Origin: a virus
DNA: 21,758 nucleotides
Virus record (IMG/VR): IMGVR_UViG_3300022602_004147
Coordinates: 1-21,758 of that record
Reading direction: 5' to 3' (one strand)
Shown: piece after piece, positions 1 through 6,268 of the stretch
Layout of the letters: each line of letters opens with the position of its first letter
Position numbering within the stretch: the first letter of the stretch is position 1
Made by a program: the position numbers and the translations under genes
The notes under the pieces: model-generated
Told to the model about the DNA's origin: nothing
Seen by the model: only the letters and a program-made list of their open reading frames with translations
Databases searched by the model: none

Positions 1-452
1 CTCATGCTCTTGGGTTTGAGAACCAGCGTGAAGTTGCGCTGCATCCAGTTTAGGTATATGCTGATGGCCGTTATGGGTGAGAACGCATCATCGGGGCTGC
101 TGAACCCGCGCATGGGATCGAAGTCCACCTCGATGTCGAAGAAGCCCACGTGCAGCTCGGGTGCTGGTGCATCCTTGTAGTTGTCATACAGGCATCTGAA
201 TATGGGATTGATGTCGCTCTCGTGCAGCTTGACCTTGGGCAGCAGGGACAGCTCGCGCTTGAACTCCTTGTCCTTGGTGGTCTGGAACCTATCCAGCTTG
301 GTCCCGAATATGCTGGTGTATTTGCCCCTCTCGCTGGGCCAGTAGACCACGTATCTCGTGGGGTGTGTCACGAACAGCCTCTTGCCGTTCCTGTCTCGCT
401 CGACGGCGAGTATCTGGTTCTTCTCGCGTTCTATGATCGCGTCTATGTACAT
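1..452 (-). CDS. 43: Family B DNA polymerase (T4 gp43-like), N-terminal part, runs off window
   Basis: Partial gene: 150 codons are visible and the rest lies beyond base 1. The protein would be the replicative DNA polymerase with 3'-5' proofreading. Residues 35-60 (Tyr-rich, 'YTSIFG') match the gp43 N-terminal domain. Residues 104-109 read FFDIEV, the exonuclease I motif, with metal ligands Asp106 and Glu108, close to the D112/E114 spacing of T4 gp43. The ATG at 452 is chosen because an AAAGG ribosome site lies 6 nt upstream, and the nearest upstream ATG in another register is followed at once by a stop. It is downstream of galE on the same strand with a 56-nt gap. Family assignment is strong; the catalytic palm motifs are outside the window. 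Confidence 0.88.
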   Translation of the reverse strand, partial: MYIDAIIEREKNQILAVERDRNGKRLFVTHPTRYVVYWPSERGKYTSIFGTKLDRFQTTKDKEFKRELSLLPKVKLHESDINPIFRCLYDNYKDAPAPELHVGFFDIEVDFDPMRGFSSPDDAFSPITAISIYLNWMQRNFTLVLKPKSM

Positions 453-508
453 CACATGCCTTTCCGCCGCTTGTGGCCGGCCAACCATCTACACGCTGAC
501 TTGCCCAG

Positions 509-1498
509 TCAGACCAGGGATCTATACGTATCGCTATTATACCATTCGGCCGCATCGCTCACAATGGTCCTGAGGTTCTTGACCGGCTTCCAGCTGAGAT
601 CCCTCCTGATCAGTGCGGTGTCAGCCAGCGTGAACGCCGGATCACCCCTTCGCTTGGGTCCTATCTCATGCTCCACCGGCTTGCCGGTCACTATCTCCAC
701 GGTGCGCAGCACCTCCAGCACCGAATAGCCCTCGCCGCTGCCAATGTTGTAGGCCCAGAACCCTGGGTTGTCCTGCAGCCATGCCGCCCCCATGAGATGC
801 GCCCTGGCTATGTCATTGACGTGAACGTAGTCGCGTATGCAAGTGCCATCGGGGGTGATGTAATCCCCGCCGTTGACCACGAACCTCTCGCCCTTGAGCT
901 GGCTCTCCATGATGCGTGCTATCACGTGCGTGGCACCCGGCTCCTGGCCGAGGCCCAGCGTTGGTTCCGCACCAACCGCGTTGAAGTACCTGAAGGCCAC
1001 GGCGCTCATGCCGTATGCATCGCAGTGGTCGCGCAGTATCATCTCACCCATCAGCTTGGTGCGGCCGTAGGGGTTGACGGGTGTCAGTATGCTGTTCTCC
1101 TTGGCCGCGTCTTGGCCGTCCCTGTACACGCTGGAGCTGCTGCTGAATATGAGGTTCATGATCCCATTGCCGCGCATGTGATCCAGAAGCCTCAGCAGGC
1201 CTCCCACGTTCTCCCTGTAGTAACCGCTGGGATCCGTGACGCTGGGTCCGACGAGGCTGCGTGCCGCGCAGTGTATGACCGCCTTGGGTTTCAGCTTGGA
1301 CAGCAACCTGAAAGATTCGGGACCATCATAGTCACCGTCCACCACCTCATCAGCCCACCTGTGGGTGTGTGGCAGCTTGGATGCACGGTTATCTATGACC
1401 AGCGTCTTGCCGTTGGTCCTCTGCTTGATCTCCGCCGCGATGTGGCTGCCGACGTATCCGCAGCCACCCGTTATGGCTATCCAATCGGCCTTGGCCAC
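509..1498 (-). CDS. galE: UDP-glucose 4-epimerase family (GalE-like)
   Basis: Extended short-chain dehydrogenase/reductase that interconverts UDP-glucose and UDP-galactose (or the N-acetyl forms) using bound NAD. At 329 aa it has full family length. The Rossmann NAD motif is at residues 11-19 (GGCGYVGSH), the catalytic Ser/Thr segment at 119-125 (SSSSSVY), the YxxxK pair at Tyr144/Lys148, and the YFN motif at 171-173. The start is GTG at 1498, because an AAGG site lies about 8 nt upstream and the codon directly follows the TAA of the preceding gene. In a phage it may feed glycosylation of DNA, tail fibres or host surface polysaccharide, but no glycosyltransferase is visible nearby. Substrate cannot be fixed from sequence. 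Confidence 0.9.
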   Translation of the reverse strand: MAKADWIAITGGCGYVGSHIAAEIKQRTNGKTLVIDNRASKLPHTHRWADEVVDGDYDGPESFRLLSKLKPKAVIHCAARSLVGPSVTDPSGYYRENVGGLLRLLDHMRGNGIMNLIFSSSSSVYRDGQDAAKENSILTPVNPYGRTKLMGEMILRDHCDAYGMSAVAFRYFNAVGAEPTLGLGQEPGATHVIARIMESQLKGERFVVNGGDYITPDGTCIRDYVHVNDIARAHLMGAAWLQDNPGFWAYNIGSGEGYSVLEVLRTVEIVTGKPVEHEIGPKRRGDPAFTLADTALIRRDLSWKPVKNLRTIVSDAAEWYNSDTYRSLV

Positions 1499-1774
1499 TT
1501 ACTTGGCCTTGCCTACCACCAGGAGGATCTCCTCGACGGCGTCAAGCTCCTCGCGGCCCTCGTTGAGCTCGTCTCGGTTCTCGCCCATCTTCACCGCGAC
1601 CTTGATGGCCTTGTTTAGCACGTTCTTGGGGATCTCCATCTCCTCGCTGATGGCGGCGATGACCTCGTTTAGGCCTTCCTTGAGGTTCTTGATGTCGTTC
1701 GTGACCTGCACGCCCTGGTTGATCAGATCCTTCAGCTTGGTCTTGTCGTTATCGCTCAATACGCCGATGCTCAT
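1499..1774 (-). CDS. DsbA-like small DNA-binding protein (T4-like), tentative
   Basis: A 91-aa, highly charged, largely helical protein with no membrane segment. Its size and pattern resemble the small protein that T4-like cyanophages carry as the DsbA (double-strand binding, late-transcription associated) homologue; T4 DsbA is 89 aa. This is recognised from general pattern, not from a diagnostic motif. The ORF is open from an ATG at 1789, but the internal ATG at 1774 is preferred because a GGAGAG site stands 7 nt in front of it, while the upstream ATG has none. It abuts galE (TAA followed directly by GTG), so the two are probably co-translated. It lacks the N-terminal tag found in the 5-20 kb gene set. 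Confidence 0.5.
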   Translation of the reverse strand: MSIGVLSDNDKTKLKDLINQGVQVTNDIKNLKEGLNEVIAAISEEMEIPKNVLNKAIKVAVKMGENRDELNEGREELDAVEEILLVVGKAK

Positions 1775-1843
1775 GCTACCGCTCTCCATGTTATGTTTTA
1801 ATGACGATGTAACAGTTTATCTGCGCCGTCCTGCTATGTCAAC

Positions 1844-3997
1844 TCATGATAGAGTGGCGAAATCGTTCATCTGTATGCCGTTGTTCTGGCCGGTCCATGT
1901 GACCGTATCGGTGCTGATGAAGTGGGTGTATGTGGTCAAGAGGCTGCGGACGCCCACCACCCAGTGGTCCTGGAACCACACCACGCTGGTGAACTGGTAA
2001 CCTGGATGCTCAAACCTCTTCCAGCTGGCGCCATCCAGGGTGTAGTATATCAGCCCGCTGGCCACGGCCACCACATGCCCGCTGGGGTTGGCCGCTATCC
2101 GGGTGAAATCAGGGCTGGCGTAGTTGGCCGTCACGAAATCGGTGGCATCCCACACGGGGTTGATCAGGCTGGAGGTGTAGAGTATGACGCCGTAGCCCGA
2201 TATGTAGAACTGATCGTTGGCATAGACTATGTCAAACAGCTGGCGCCCGTTGAACAAGGCTGGTACGGCGACCCTATCCCAGCTGAATCCGTCGTCGAGG
2301 CTGTACAGCAGAACCGGATCACCGTCTGCCACCCCGCACACTGCCCACGCGTCTGGATAGCTCCAGCTGAAGGTCACCGTGTCTGACGTGCCGTATGACG
2401 CACCACCTGCGAAGCTGAATGTCCACGTGGTGCCGTTGTCCACCACGCCTGTCATGGTGTATACCGCACCAGCCTCGCTGGTGAACGTGATGGTGTTGGT
2501 GCCAACCACCGTGTCGGATGTGTATAGCTCGACGAGACCCGCGAGGTAAGGGTCGCTGGCCTTGTCGATGATCACGTATCCCAGGGACTGTCCGGAGTTG
2601 ACCGGATGCGCCGCCGCCTGCGCCGGCAACGGGCTTATCCTGCGCACGCCGTGGTATCTGCTGTTGGTGCTGTCCTCGGCGTAGACCATGACCCAGCTGT
2701 CCTCGAACCCAGGGTCCAGTACGGATATGCTGCCCAGCGTGGCGCTGCTGACGAATATCTGTGCGACCTCGTCAAACTGGTTGATGCCGTTGGGTTCATC
2801 GCTGGCATACTTCTGGCTGCCCACGACCATGAACGTGCTGTTGTTGCCGTAGCTGTTCAGCCCCTGTGATATGGCCAGAGGTCCGAAGTTGCCCTTGATT
2901 ATGCTGCCGTTGCTCCATACCATGCCGTCGTAGCTGCTGCTGACGTAGCCGTCGTCGCTGATGGTGGTTATGGTCTCGACCACGTTGTCTATGTTGCTGG
3001 TCAGTATGATGCCACCCTGGCCCACGACCACGTAGGTGTTCTCCGGCGTGCTCCATGCGATGGCGGTCAGGCTGGATGACAGCCCTGTGGTGTCGCCGCT
3101 CCATGATTTGGCATCCCTGCTGCGTATGATGGTCCCCGCATCTCCCACGGCCACCAGCTCCGCCTGTGACCAGGCGATGCCTCGCAGCGTTTCGGTTAAA
3201 CCGGTGATGCCTGAGGTCCACGTGATGCCGTCCGCGCTGGTCAGCACTGTCCCGGCCGCTCCCACCGCCACGAACATGGATCCGGTGCTGGCCACGGCCA
3301 GAAGATCCTGGGTGGTGCCGCTGGCCCTCACCCTCCAGTTTATGCCATCCGTGCTGGTAACGATGGTTCCTGATGCGCCAACCGCCACCAGGGTGGTGCC
3401 GGAGGATGCTATCCCGTTCAGCGCGTTGGCGGTGCCGGTGCTCACGTTTGACCAATTGACGCCATCAAGGCTGTTGTGTGTGGCGCCCACCGAATCCACC
3501 GCCACGAACTCCCCGAGGAATCCGCACCAAGTGATGGCGGTCATGGCGTATGATCCAATGGCGCTGGTTGACCAAACCGTGCCATTGGCGCTGGAGATGG
3601 AGTTGCCTGCCGCTGAAACGGCCACCAGCAACCCGGATCCTCCAGCCACCGCCGTCATGTCGTCGGTGGTCCCGCTGGACCGCGCCGTCCATGTGATGCC
3701 ATCGGGGCTGGTCAGTATGGTTCCCAGGGTGCCCACGGCCACGTAGGTGCCCTCCGTGTTTGCCGCGATGGGATAATCGGACCACGCCGTGCCGTTGAGA
3801 ACGGTGGCCGTGCCGTTGGCCCTAGCCAGCCATGGTATGTCCCTGGCCACGGCTATGCCTATGCCAGCTTGGTATGGTAGGAACGGTTGCGTCACGGCAT
3901 CCGGCGCGCTCCAGGAGTATCCATCCTGGCTGCTGGTGTAACCTGCGACGGTAACCATCCTGTCGTATATCTGTCCTATGGCCATCAGCGTCGGCAT
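1844..3997 (-). CDS. Large propeller-like repeat protein, probable tail/adhesin structural protein
   Basis: A 717-aa protein. Residues about 85-335 hold seven units of roughly 39 aa with the pattern (F/L)VAVGxxGTIxTSxDGxxW followed by SGTTxxLxxIA. This is the signature of beta-propeller blades related to Ycf48/BNR-type repeats, and seven units would close a seven-bladed ring. The C-terminal half is beta-rich (many Ser, Thr, Trp, Asp) with further 'SxDGxxW' blade remnants near the end. No signal peptide or membrane helix is seen. Start ATG at 3997 follows an AAGGGA site; the ORF is open to 4048 but without a ribosome site there. Such proteins in phages are usually tail fibre, baseplate or receptor-contacting parts. 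The exact role is inference. Confidence 0.7.
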   Translation of the reverse strand: MPTLMAIGQIYDRMVTVAGYTSSQDGYSWSAPDAVTQPFLPYQAGIGIAVARDIPWLARANGTATVLNGTAWSDYPIAANTEGTYVAVGTLGTILTSPDGITWTARSSGTTDDMTAVAGGSGLLVAVSAAGNSISSANGTVWSTSAIGSYAMTAITWCGFLGEFVAVDSVGATHNSLDGVNWSNVSTGTANALNGIASSGTTLVAVGASGTIVTSTDGINWRVRASGTTQDLLAVASTGSMFVAVGAAGTVLTSADGITWTSGITGLTETLRGIAWSQAELVAVGDAGTIIRSRDAKSWSGDTTGLSSSLTAIAWSTPENTYVVVGQGGIILTSNIDNVVETITTISDDGYVSSSYDGMVWSNGSIIKGNFGPLAISQGLNSYGNNSTFMVVGSQKYASDEPNGINQFDEVAQIFVSSATLGSISVLDPGFEDSWVMVYAEDSTNSRYHGVRRISPLPAQAAAHPVNSGQSLGYVIIDKASDPYLAGLVELYTSDTVVGTNTITFTSEAGAVYTMTGVVDNGTTWTFSFAGGASYGTSDTVTFSWSYPDAWAVCGVADGDPVLLYSLDDGFSWDRVAVPALFNGRQLFDIVYANDQFYISGYGVILYTSSLINPVWDATDFVTANYASPDFTRIAANPSGHVVAVASGLIYYTLDGASWKRFEHPGYQFTSVVWFQDHWVVGVRSLLTTYTHFISTDTVTWTGQNNGIQMNDFATLS
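2993..3748 (-). repeat. Coding repeat array, seven ~39-aa propeller blades
   Basis: The DNA encodes seven degenerate repeats of about 117-120 bp inside the 717-aa protein. They are conserved at protein level (VAVG, GTIxTS, DGxxW), with limited DNA identity between units, which argues for an old, functional array rather than a recent expansion. Confidence 0.7.
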
Positions 3998-4001
3998 GTG
4001 A

Positions 4002-4217
4002 TCATCCCTTTTTCTTCTTGATCGGTAGCATGTGGTTGCCCCTAACACCCTTGGTCAGGTAGGGGCGCGAGAACCATTTGTGCATGAAATCGGGGTCGTC
4101 TCGCCATTCGGCGTCCCCCTGGAAGGTCAGAGGGCTCTGCGTGCCGTCTACCTTGGTCCTATGGGGTGCAGGCTTGCCATACACGCCCCATCTGTCAGTG
4201 AACTCCCATAACCTCAC
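4002..4217 (-). CDS. Conserved T4-like phage protein of 71 aa, function unknown
   Basis: A small soluble protein with a Lys-rich C-terminus (KKKKG) and the patterns 'DRWGVYGKP' and 'HKWFSRPYL'. I recognise it as a small conserved family of T4-like marine phages but know no function for it. The start is taken as GTG at 4217, because CCGGAGG lies 7 nt upstream; the ORF is open to an ATG at 4316, but that would cross the divergent promoter region of the plus-strand nuclease. The stop lies 4 nt before the start of the 717-aa gene, so the two are likely one transcript. The N-terminus (MRLWEF) resembles the tag of the 5-20 kb genes but has no hydrophobic-x-Glu cleavage motif. Confidence 0.7.
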   Translation of the reverse strand: MRLWEFTDRWGVYGKPAPHRTKVDGTQSPLTFQGDAEWRDDPDFMHKWFSRPYLTKGVRGNHMLPIKKKKG

Positions 4218-4240
4218 GGTGATGCCTCCGGATATGCTGT

Positions 4241-4248
4241 TATTTAAC
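4241..4248 (-). promoter_or_regulatory. Possible late-type promoter box GTTAAATA
   Basis: An A/T-rich octamer on the minus strand, 23 nt upstream of the GTG at 4217. It differs from the T4 late consensus TATAAATA at two positions, so it is a weak call based mainly on location in the divergent gap. Confidence 0.3.
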
Positions 4249-4278
4249 CTATGAAAGCTGAGGTGCGGGTGCGGGTGC

Positions 4279-4286
4279 ATTAAATA
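4279..4286 (+). promoter_or_regulatory. Possible late-type promoter box ATTAAATA for the nuclease gene
   Basis: A plus-strand octamer ending 32 nt before the nuclease ATG. It is a variant of TATAAATA and would give a leader of about 27 nt containing the AGGAG ribosome site. A second A/T stretch (TTATAAAC, from about 4291) is an alternative. Confidence 0.35.
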
Positions 4287-4318
4287 CAGCGTTATAAACC
4301 CATAACAGGAGAACACCC

Positions 4319-5149
4319 ATGATAAAGAGACTGTTTTTCGCCACGGTCCTCATGCTGATGCCATTCGCGGCTCTGGCATGGGATCAGAAGCCTAACCAAC
4401 CGCCGCAGGCCTGCGCGGCGCAGATACCCTACGGCATGCCGTCCCTCGGCAAGCCATCCACCGTGATAGAGTGCCACACCGCCTACATCCTGCAGCACGA
4501 CAACGTGGCCAAGATACCGGATTGGGTGGCATACACGCTGACGCCGCCCCACGCCATCGGCTGCGTGGCTCGCAGCAACGCATTCGCGGCGGATGCCATA
4601 CTGCCCAAGGGCCAGCGCAGCGAGGTCAAGGATTACTCCGGCAGCGGGTATGACCAGGGCCATCTGGCCAATGACGCTGACATGAGCTGGGATCAGCAGG
4701 TGGAGCTGGAGAGCTTCCTCATGAGCAACATGAGCCCGCAGACACCAGCCACCAACCGAGGAATATGGAAGGTCCTCGAGACCTACGTCCGCGCATGGGC
4801 ATACGGCAACAACACCACGTACACCATATACGCCGGTAACATATATGGCGCCAACAGCAAGACCATAGGCGACGACAAGGTCGTGGTGCCCGATTACCTG
4901 TACAAGATAGTGATAAACGATCAGACCGGGGATGTCCAGGCCTACTCGTTCCCCAACATCGCCAGCAACCAAGGCAGCGATATCAAGCCGTTCCTGACCA
5001 CCGTGGCTGCCATCGAGCAGAGCACGGGCATAAGCTTCCCGCTGCCAAAGGGTGCCAACAAGAACGCCAAGGCCTCCGCGCCGTGGCCGGTGGACCTCAA
5101 GAAGACCGCTGACGCCAAGAAGGCGGCCTGCGGATCATCGGATCAGTGA
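4319..5149 (+). CDS. Secreted DNA/RNA non-specific endonuclease (NUC1, beta-beta-alpha-Me)
   Basis: A 276-aa nuclease with a clear signal peptide: Lys/Arg at 3-4, hydrophobic core at 5-18, and an AxA-type site (ALA) at 18-20, so it should be exported. The catalytic segment is YDQGHLANDADM at 111-122 with general base His115. The metal-binding block 'NMSPQ' is at 137-141, with Asn146 and Glu154 spaced as in Serratia nuclease and EndoG. The usual DRGH is DQGH here. An AGGAG site stands 7 nt before the ATG. It is a lone plus-strand gene with its own promoter region between minus-strand genes. It may degrade host or competitor DNA in the periplasm or outside the cell. Four Cys remain in the mature part, allowing disulfides. 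Confidence 0.88.
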   Translation: MIKRLFFATVLMLMPFAALAWDQKPNQPPQACAAQIPYGMPSLGKPSTVIECHTAYILQHDNVAKIPDWVAYTLTPPHAIGCVARSNAFAADAILPKGQRSEVKDYSGSGYDQGHLANDADMSWDQQVELESFLMSNMSPQTPATNRGIWKVLETYVRAWAYGNNTTYTIYAGNIYGANSKTIGDDKVVVPDYLYKIVINDQTGDVQAYSFPNIASNQGSDIKPFLTTVAAIEQSTGISFPLPKGANKNAKASAPWPVDLKKTADAKKAACGSSDQ

Positions 5150-5158
5150 TGGGTTGGT

Positions 5159-5557
5159 TTAGCCGAATATCTTGTTGATGAGATCACGCATACCCTCGGT
5201 CATGCTGAAAGGCATGACCGTGCTGGTCTTGTTGACCCATTCGGGTTCCTCGCTGGGATTGACCTGCATCATGTTCGGGACGAATCCGGTGGCCTTGGCG
5301 GCCATCAATGCGGTCTCGATCTCCTCCTCGGTGTAACCGGTCACCGACAGCGAGCTCGCCCAAGGCACCAGCTCTGCATCCGGAACCTCTCCCGCACGTA
5401 TGGCACGTATGGCGGCCATCATGGTCATGAAGCGATACTGCGGGTAGTTGTTGCCGCTGTTTAGCTCGGGGAACACCACCACCGGGGGCAGGGTCCTCTC
5501 CTTGTTCTGCGGCAGCTTGCCTACCTTGAAGTCCTCTAGCAGATCTCTGTATCTCAT
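5159..5557 (-). CDS. Conserved phage protein with capsid-targeting-like N-terminus (paralogue of the 17.7-kb gene)
   Basis: 132 aa, function unknown. It begins MRYRDLLE|D, a short helix ending in Leu-Leu-Glu, similar to T4 head-protein targeting peptides cleaved by gp21. The core (residues 23-48, LPPVVVFPEL then YRFMTMMA; 74-80, GYTEEE; 113-128, VMPFSMTEG) aligns with the 139-aa protein encoded at 17692-18111, so the two are paralogues. The ATG at 5557 is chosen because the ORF upstream of it covers a divergent promoter region. No ribosome site precedes it: a CATAAATA box ends 5 nt before the ATG, so the mRNA may be leaderless. It converges with the nuclease gene with a gap of 9 nt. Packaging in the head is inference. 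Confidence 0.75.
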   Translation of the reverse strand: MRYRDLLEDFKVGKLPQNKERTLPPVVVFPELNSGNNYPQYRFMTMMAAIRAIRAGEVPDAELVPWASSLSVTGYTEEEIETALMAAKATGFVPNMMQVNPSEEPEWVNKTSTVMPFSMTEGMRDLINKIFG

Positions 5558-5562
5558 GGATA

Positions 5563-5570
5563 TATTTATG
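5563..5570 (-). promoter_or_regulatory. Late-type promoter box CATAAATA
   Basis: Minus-strand octamer one base off the T4 late consensus. It ends 5 nt before the ATG at 5557. With T4 spacing, transcription would begin at or next to the ATG. Confidence 0.6.
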
Positions 5571-5597
5571 CTCGCAGCCGGTGTCGCCGTGTGGATA

Positions 5598-5605
5598 CAT
5601 AAATA
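5598..5605 (+). promoter_or_regulatory. Late-type promoter box CATAAATA for the lysozyme gene
   Basis: Plus-strand copy of the same octamer, 32 nt before the lysozyme ATG. The predicted leader carries AGGGAGGA. Together with the box at 5563-5570 it forms a back-to-back divergent promoter pair within 80 nt. Confidence 0.6.
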
Positions 5606-5637
5606 TCTGGGTTGACGGTGCAAGGGAGGATCCAGCG

Positions 5638-6267
5638 ATGTCGCATGCTATAAATCCAAGGGTGGTGGACATAAGCCATCACAACGTGGTAACATCCTTC
5701 GATGATGTGAGGGCCGCGGGAATACTTGGCGTGATACACAAGTCATCTCAGGGCGCGGCCATGGTGGACGGACAATATGCCGCACGCAGGCAGGCTGCTC
5801 TTGATGCGGGTCTGATGTGGGGAGCGTATCACTTCGCCGACGGCAGCGATCCGGTCGAGCAGGTCAGGCATTTCATCGAGGCGGCGCAACCCGATGCCAA
5901 CACGCTGATGTGCCTCGACTGGGAGCCAAACGGCAACAGCACCATGGGCCTGGATGACGCCCGTGCGTTCCTCACGGAGTTCCAGCAGCGCATGGGCCGC
6001 AAGGCCGTGCTGTACAGCGGCAACCTGGCCAAGGAGCAGCTGGGCGACGAGGCTGATGATTTCTTCGGCTCGCATAGGCTTTGGTTGACCCAATACGGTC
6101 CCGTCCCGCGTGTGCAGGCATCATGGCAGAGCTTCTGGCTATGGCAGTTCACCGGGGATGGCATCGGTCCAACCCCGCACGGCATACCGGGCATAGAGAC
6201 CAACGGTCTTGACATCAACTCCTATGATGGATCTGATGATCAGCTGGTTTCGGAATGGGCATCCTGA
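5638..6267 (+). CDS. GH25 family lysozyme (endolysin-like muramidase)
   Basis: A 209-aa single-domain glycoside hydrolase 25 that would cut the beta-1,4 bond between N-acetylmuramic acid and N-acetylglucosamine. Family marks: residues 9-15 VVDISHH (Asp11), 'GAYHFA' at 62-67, and the catalytic DxE pair Asp94/Glu96 in CLDWEPN, followed by 'WLWQFTGDG' near the C-terminus. No signal peptide, no cell-wall-binding repeats and no head-targeting tag. The start is set at 5638 by the AGGGAGGA site 8 nt upstream; the ORF is open to 5581 but that would span the promoter. It is a lone plus-strand gene whose stop is one base from the stop of the convergent 532-aa gene. It is likely the lysis enzyme, but no convincing holin is adjacent. 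Confidence 0.9.
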   Translation: MSHAINPRVVDISHHNVVTSFDDVRAAGILGVIHKSSQGAAMVDGQYAARRQAALDAGLMWGAYHFADGSDPVEQVRHFIEAAQPDANTLMCLDWEPNGNSTMGLDDARAFLTEFQQRMGRKAVLYSGNLAKEQLGDEADDFFGSHRLWLTQYGPVPRVQASWQSFWLWQFTGDGIGPTPHGIPGIETNGLDINSYDGSDDQLVSEWAS

Positions 6268-6268
6268 T

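Noticed and set aside
453-508. Gap between the DNA polymerase start and galE stop
   Set aside because: Only a ribosome site for the polymerase is visible; no late box, hairpin or small gene.
668-1618. Long plus-strand open frame of 316 codons opposite galE
   Set aside because: It mirrors the galE reading frame; the GalE motifs on the minus strand are unambiguous, and the plus-strand product has no recognisable domain and no ribosome site.
4002-4217. MRLWEF start of the 71-aa protein as another head-targeting tag
   Set aside because: It resembles the first residues of the tags but continues TDRWGVYG with no hydrophobic-x-Glu cleavage site.
5135-5165. Possible terminator between the nuclease gene and the 132-aa gene
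   Set aside because: Only short overlapping GGATC/GATCA repeats are present, with no stable stem and no T run.
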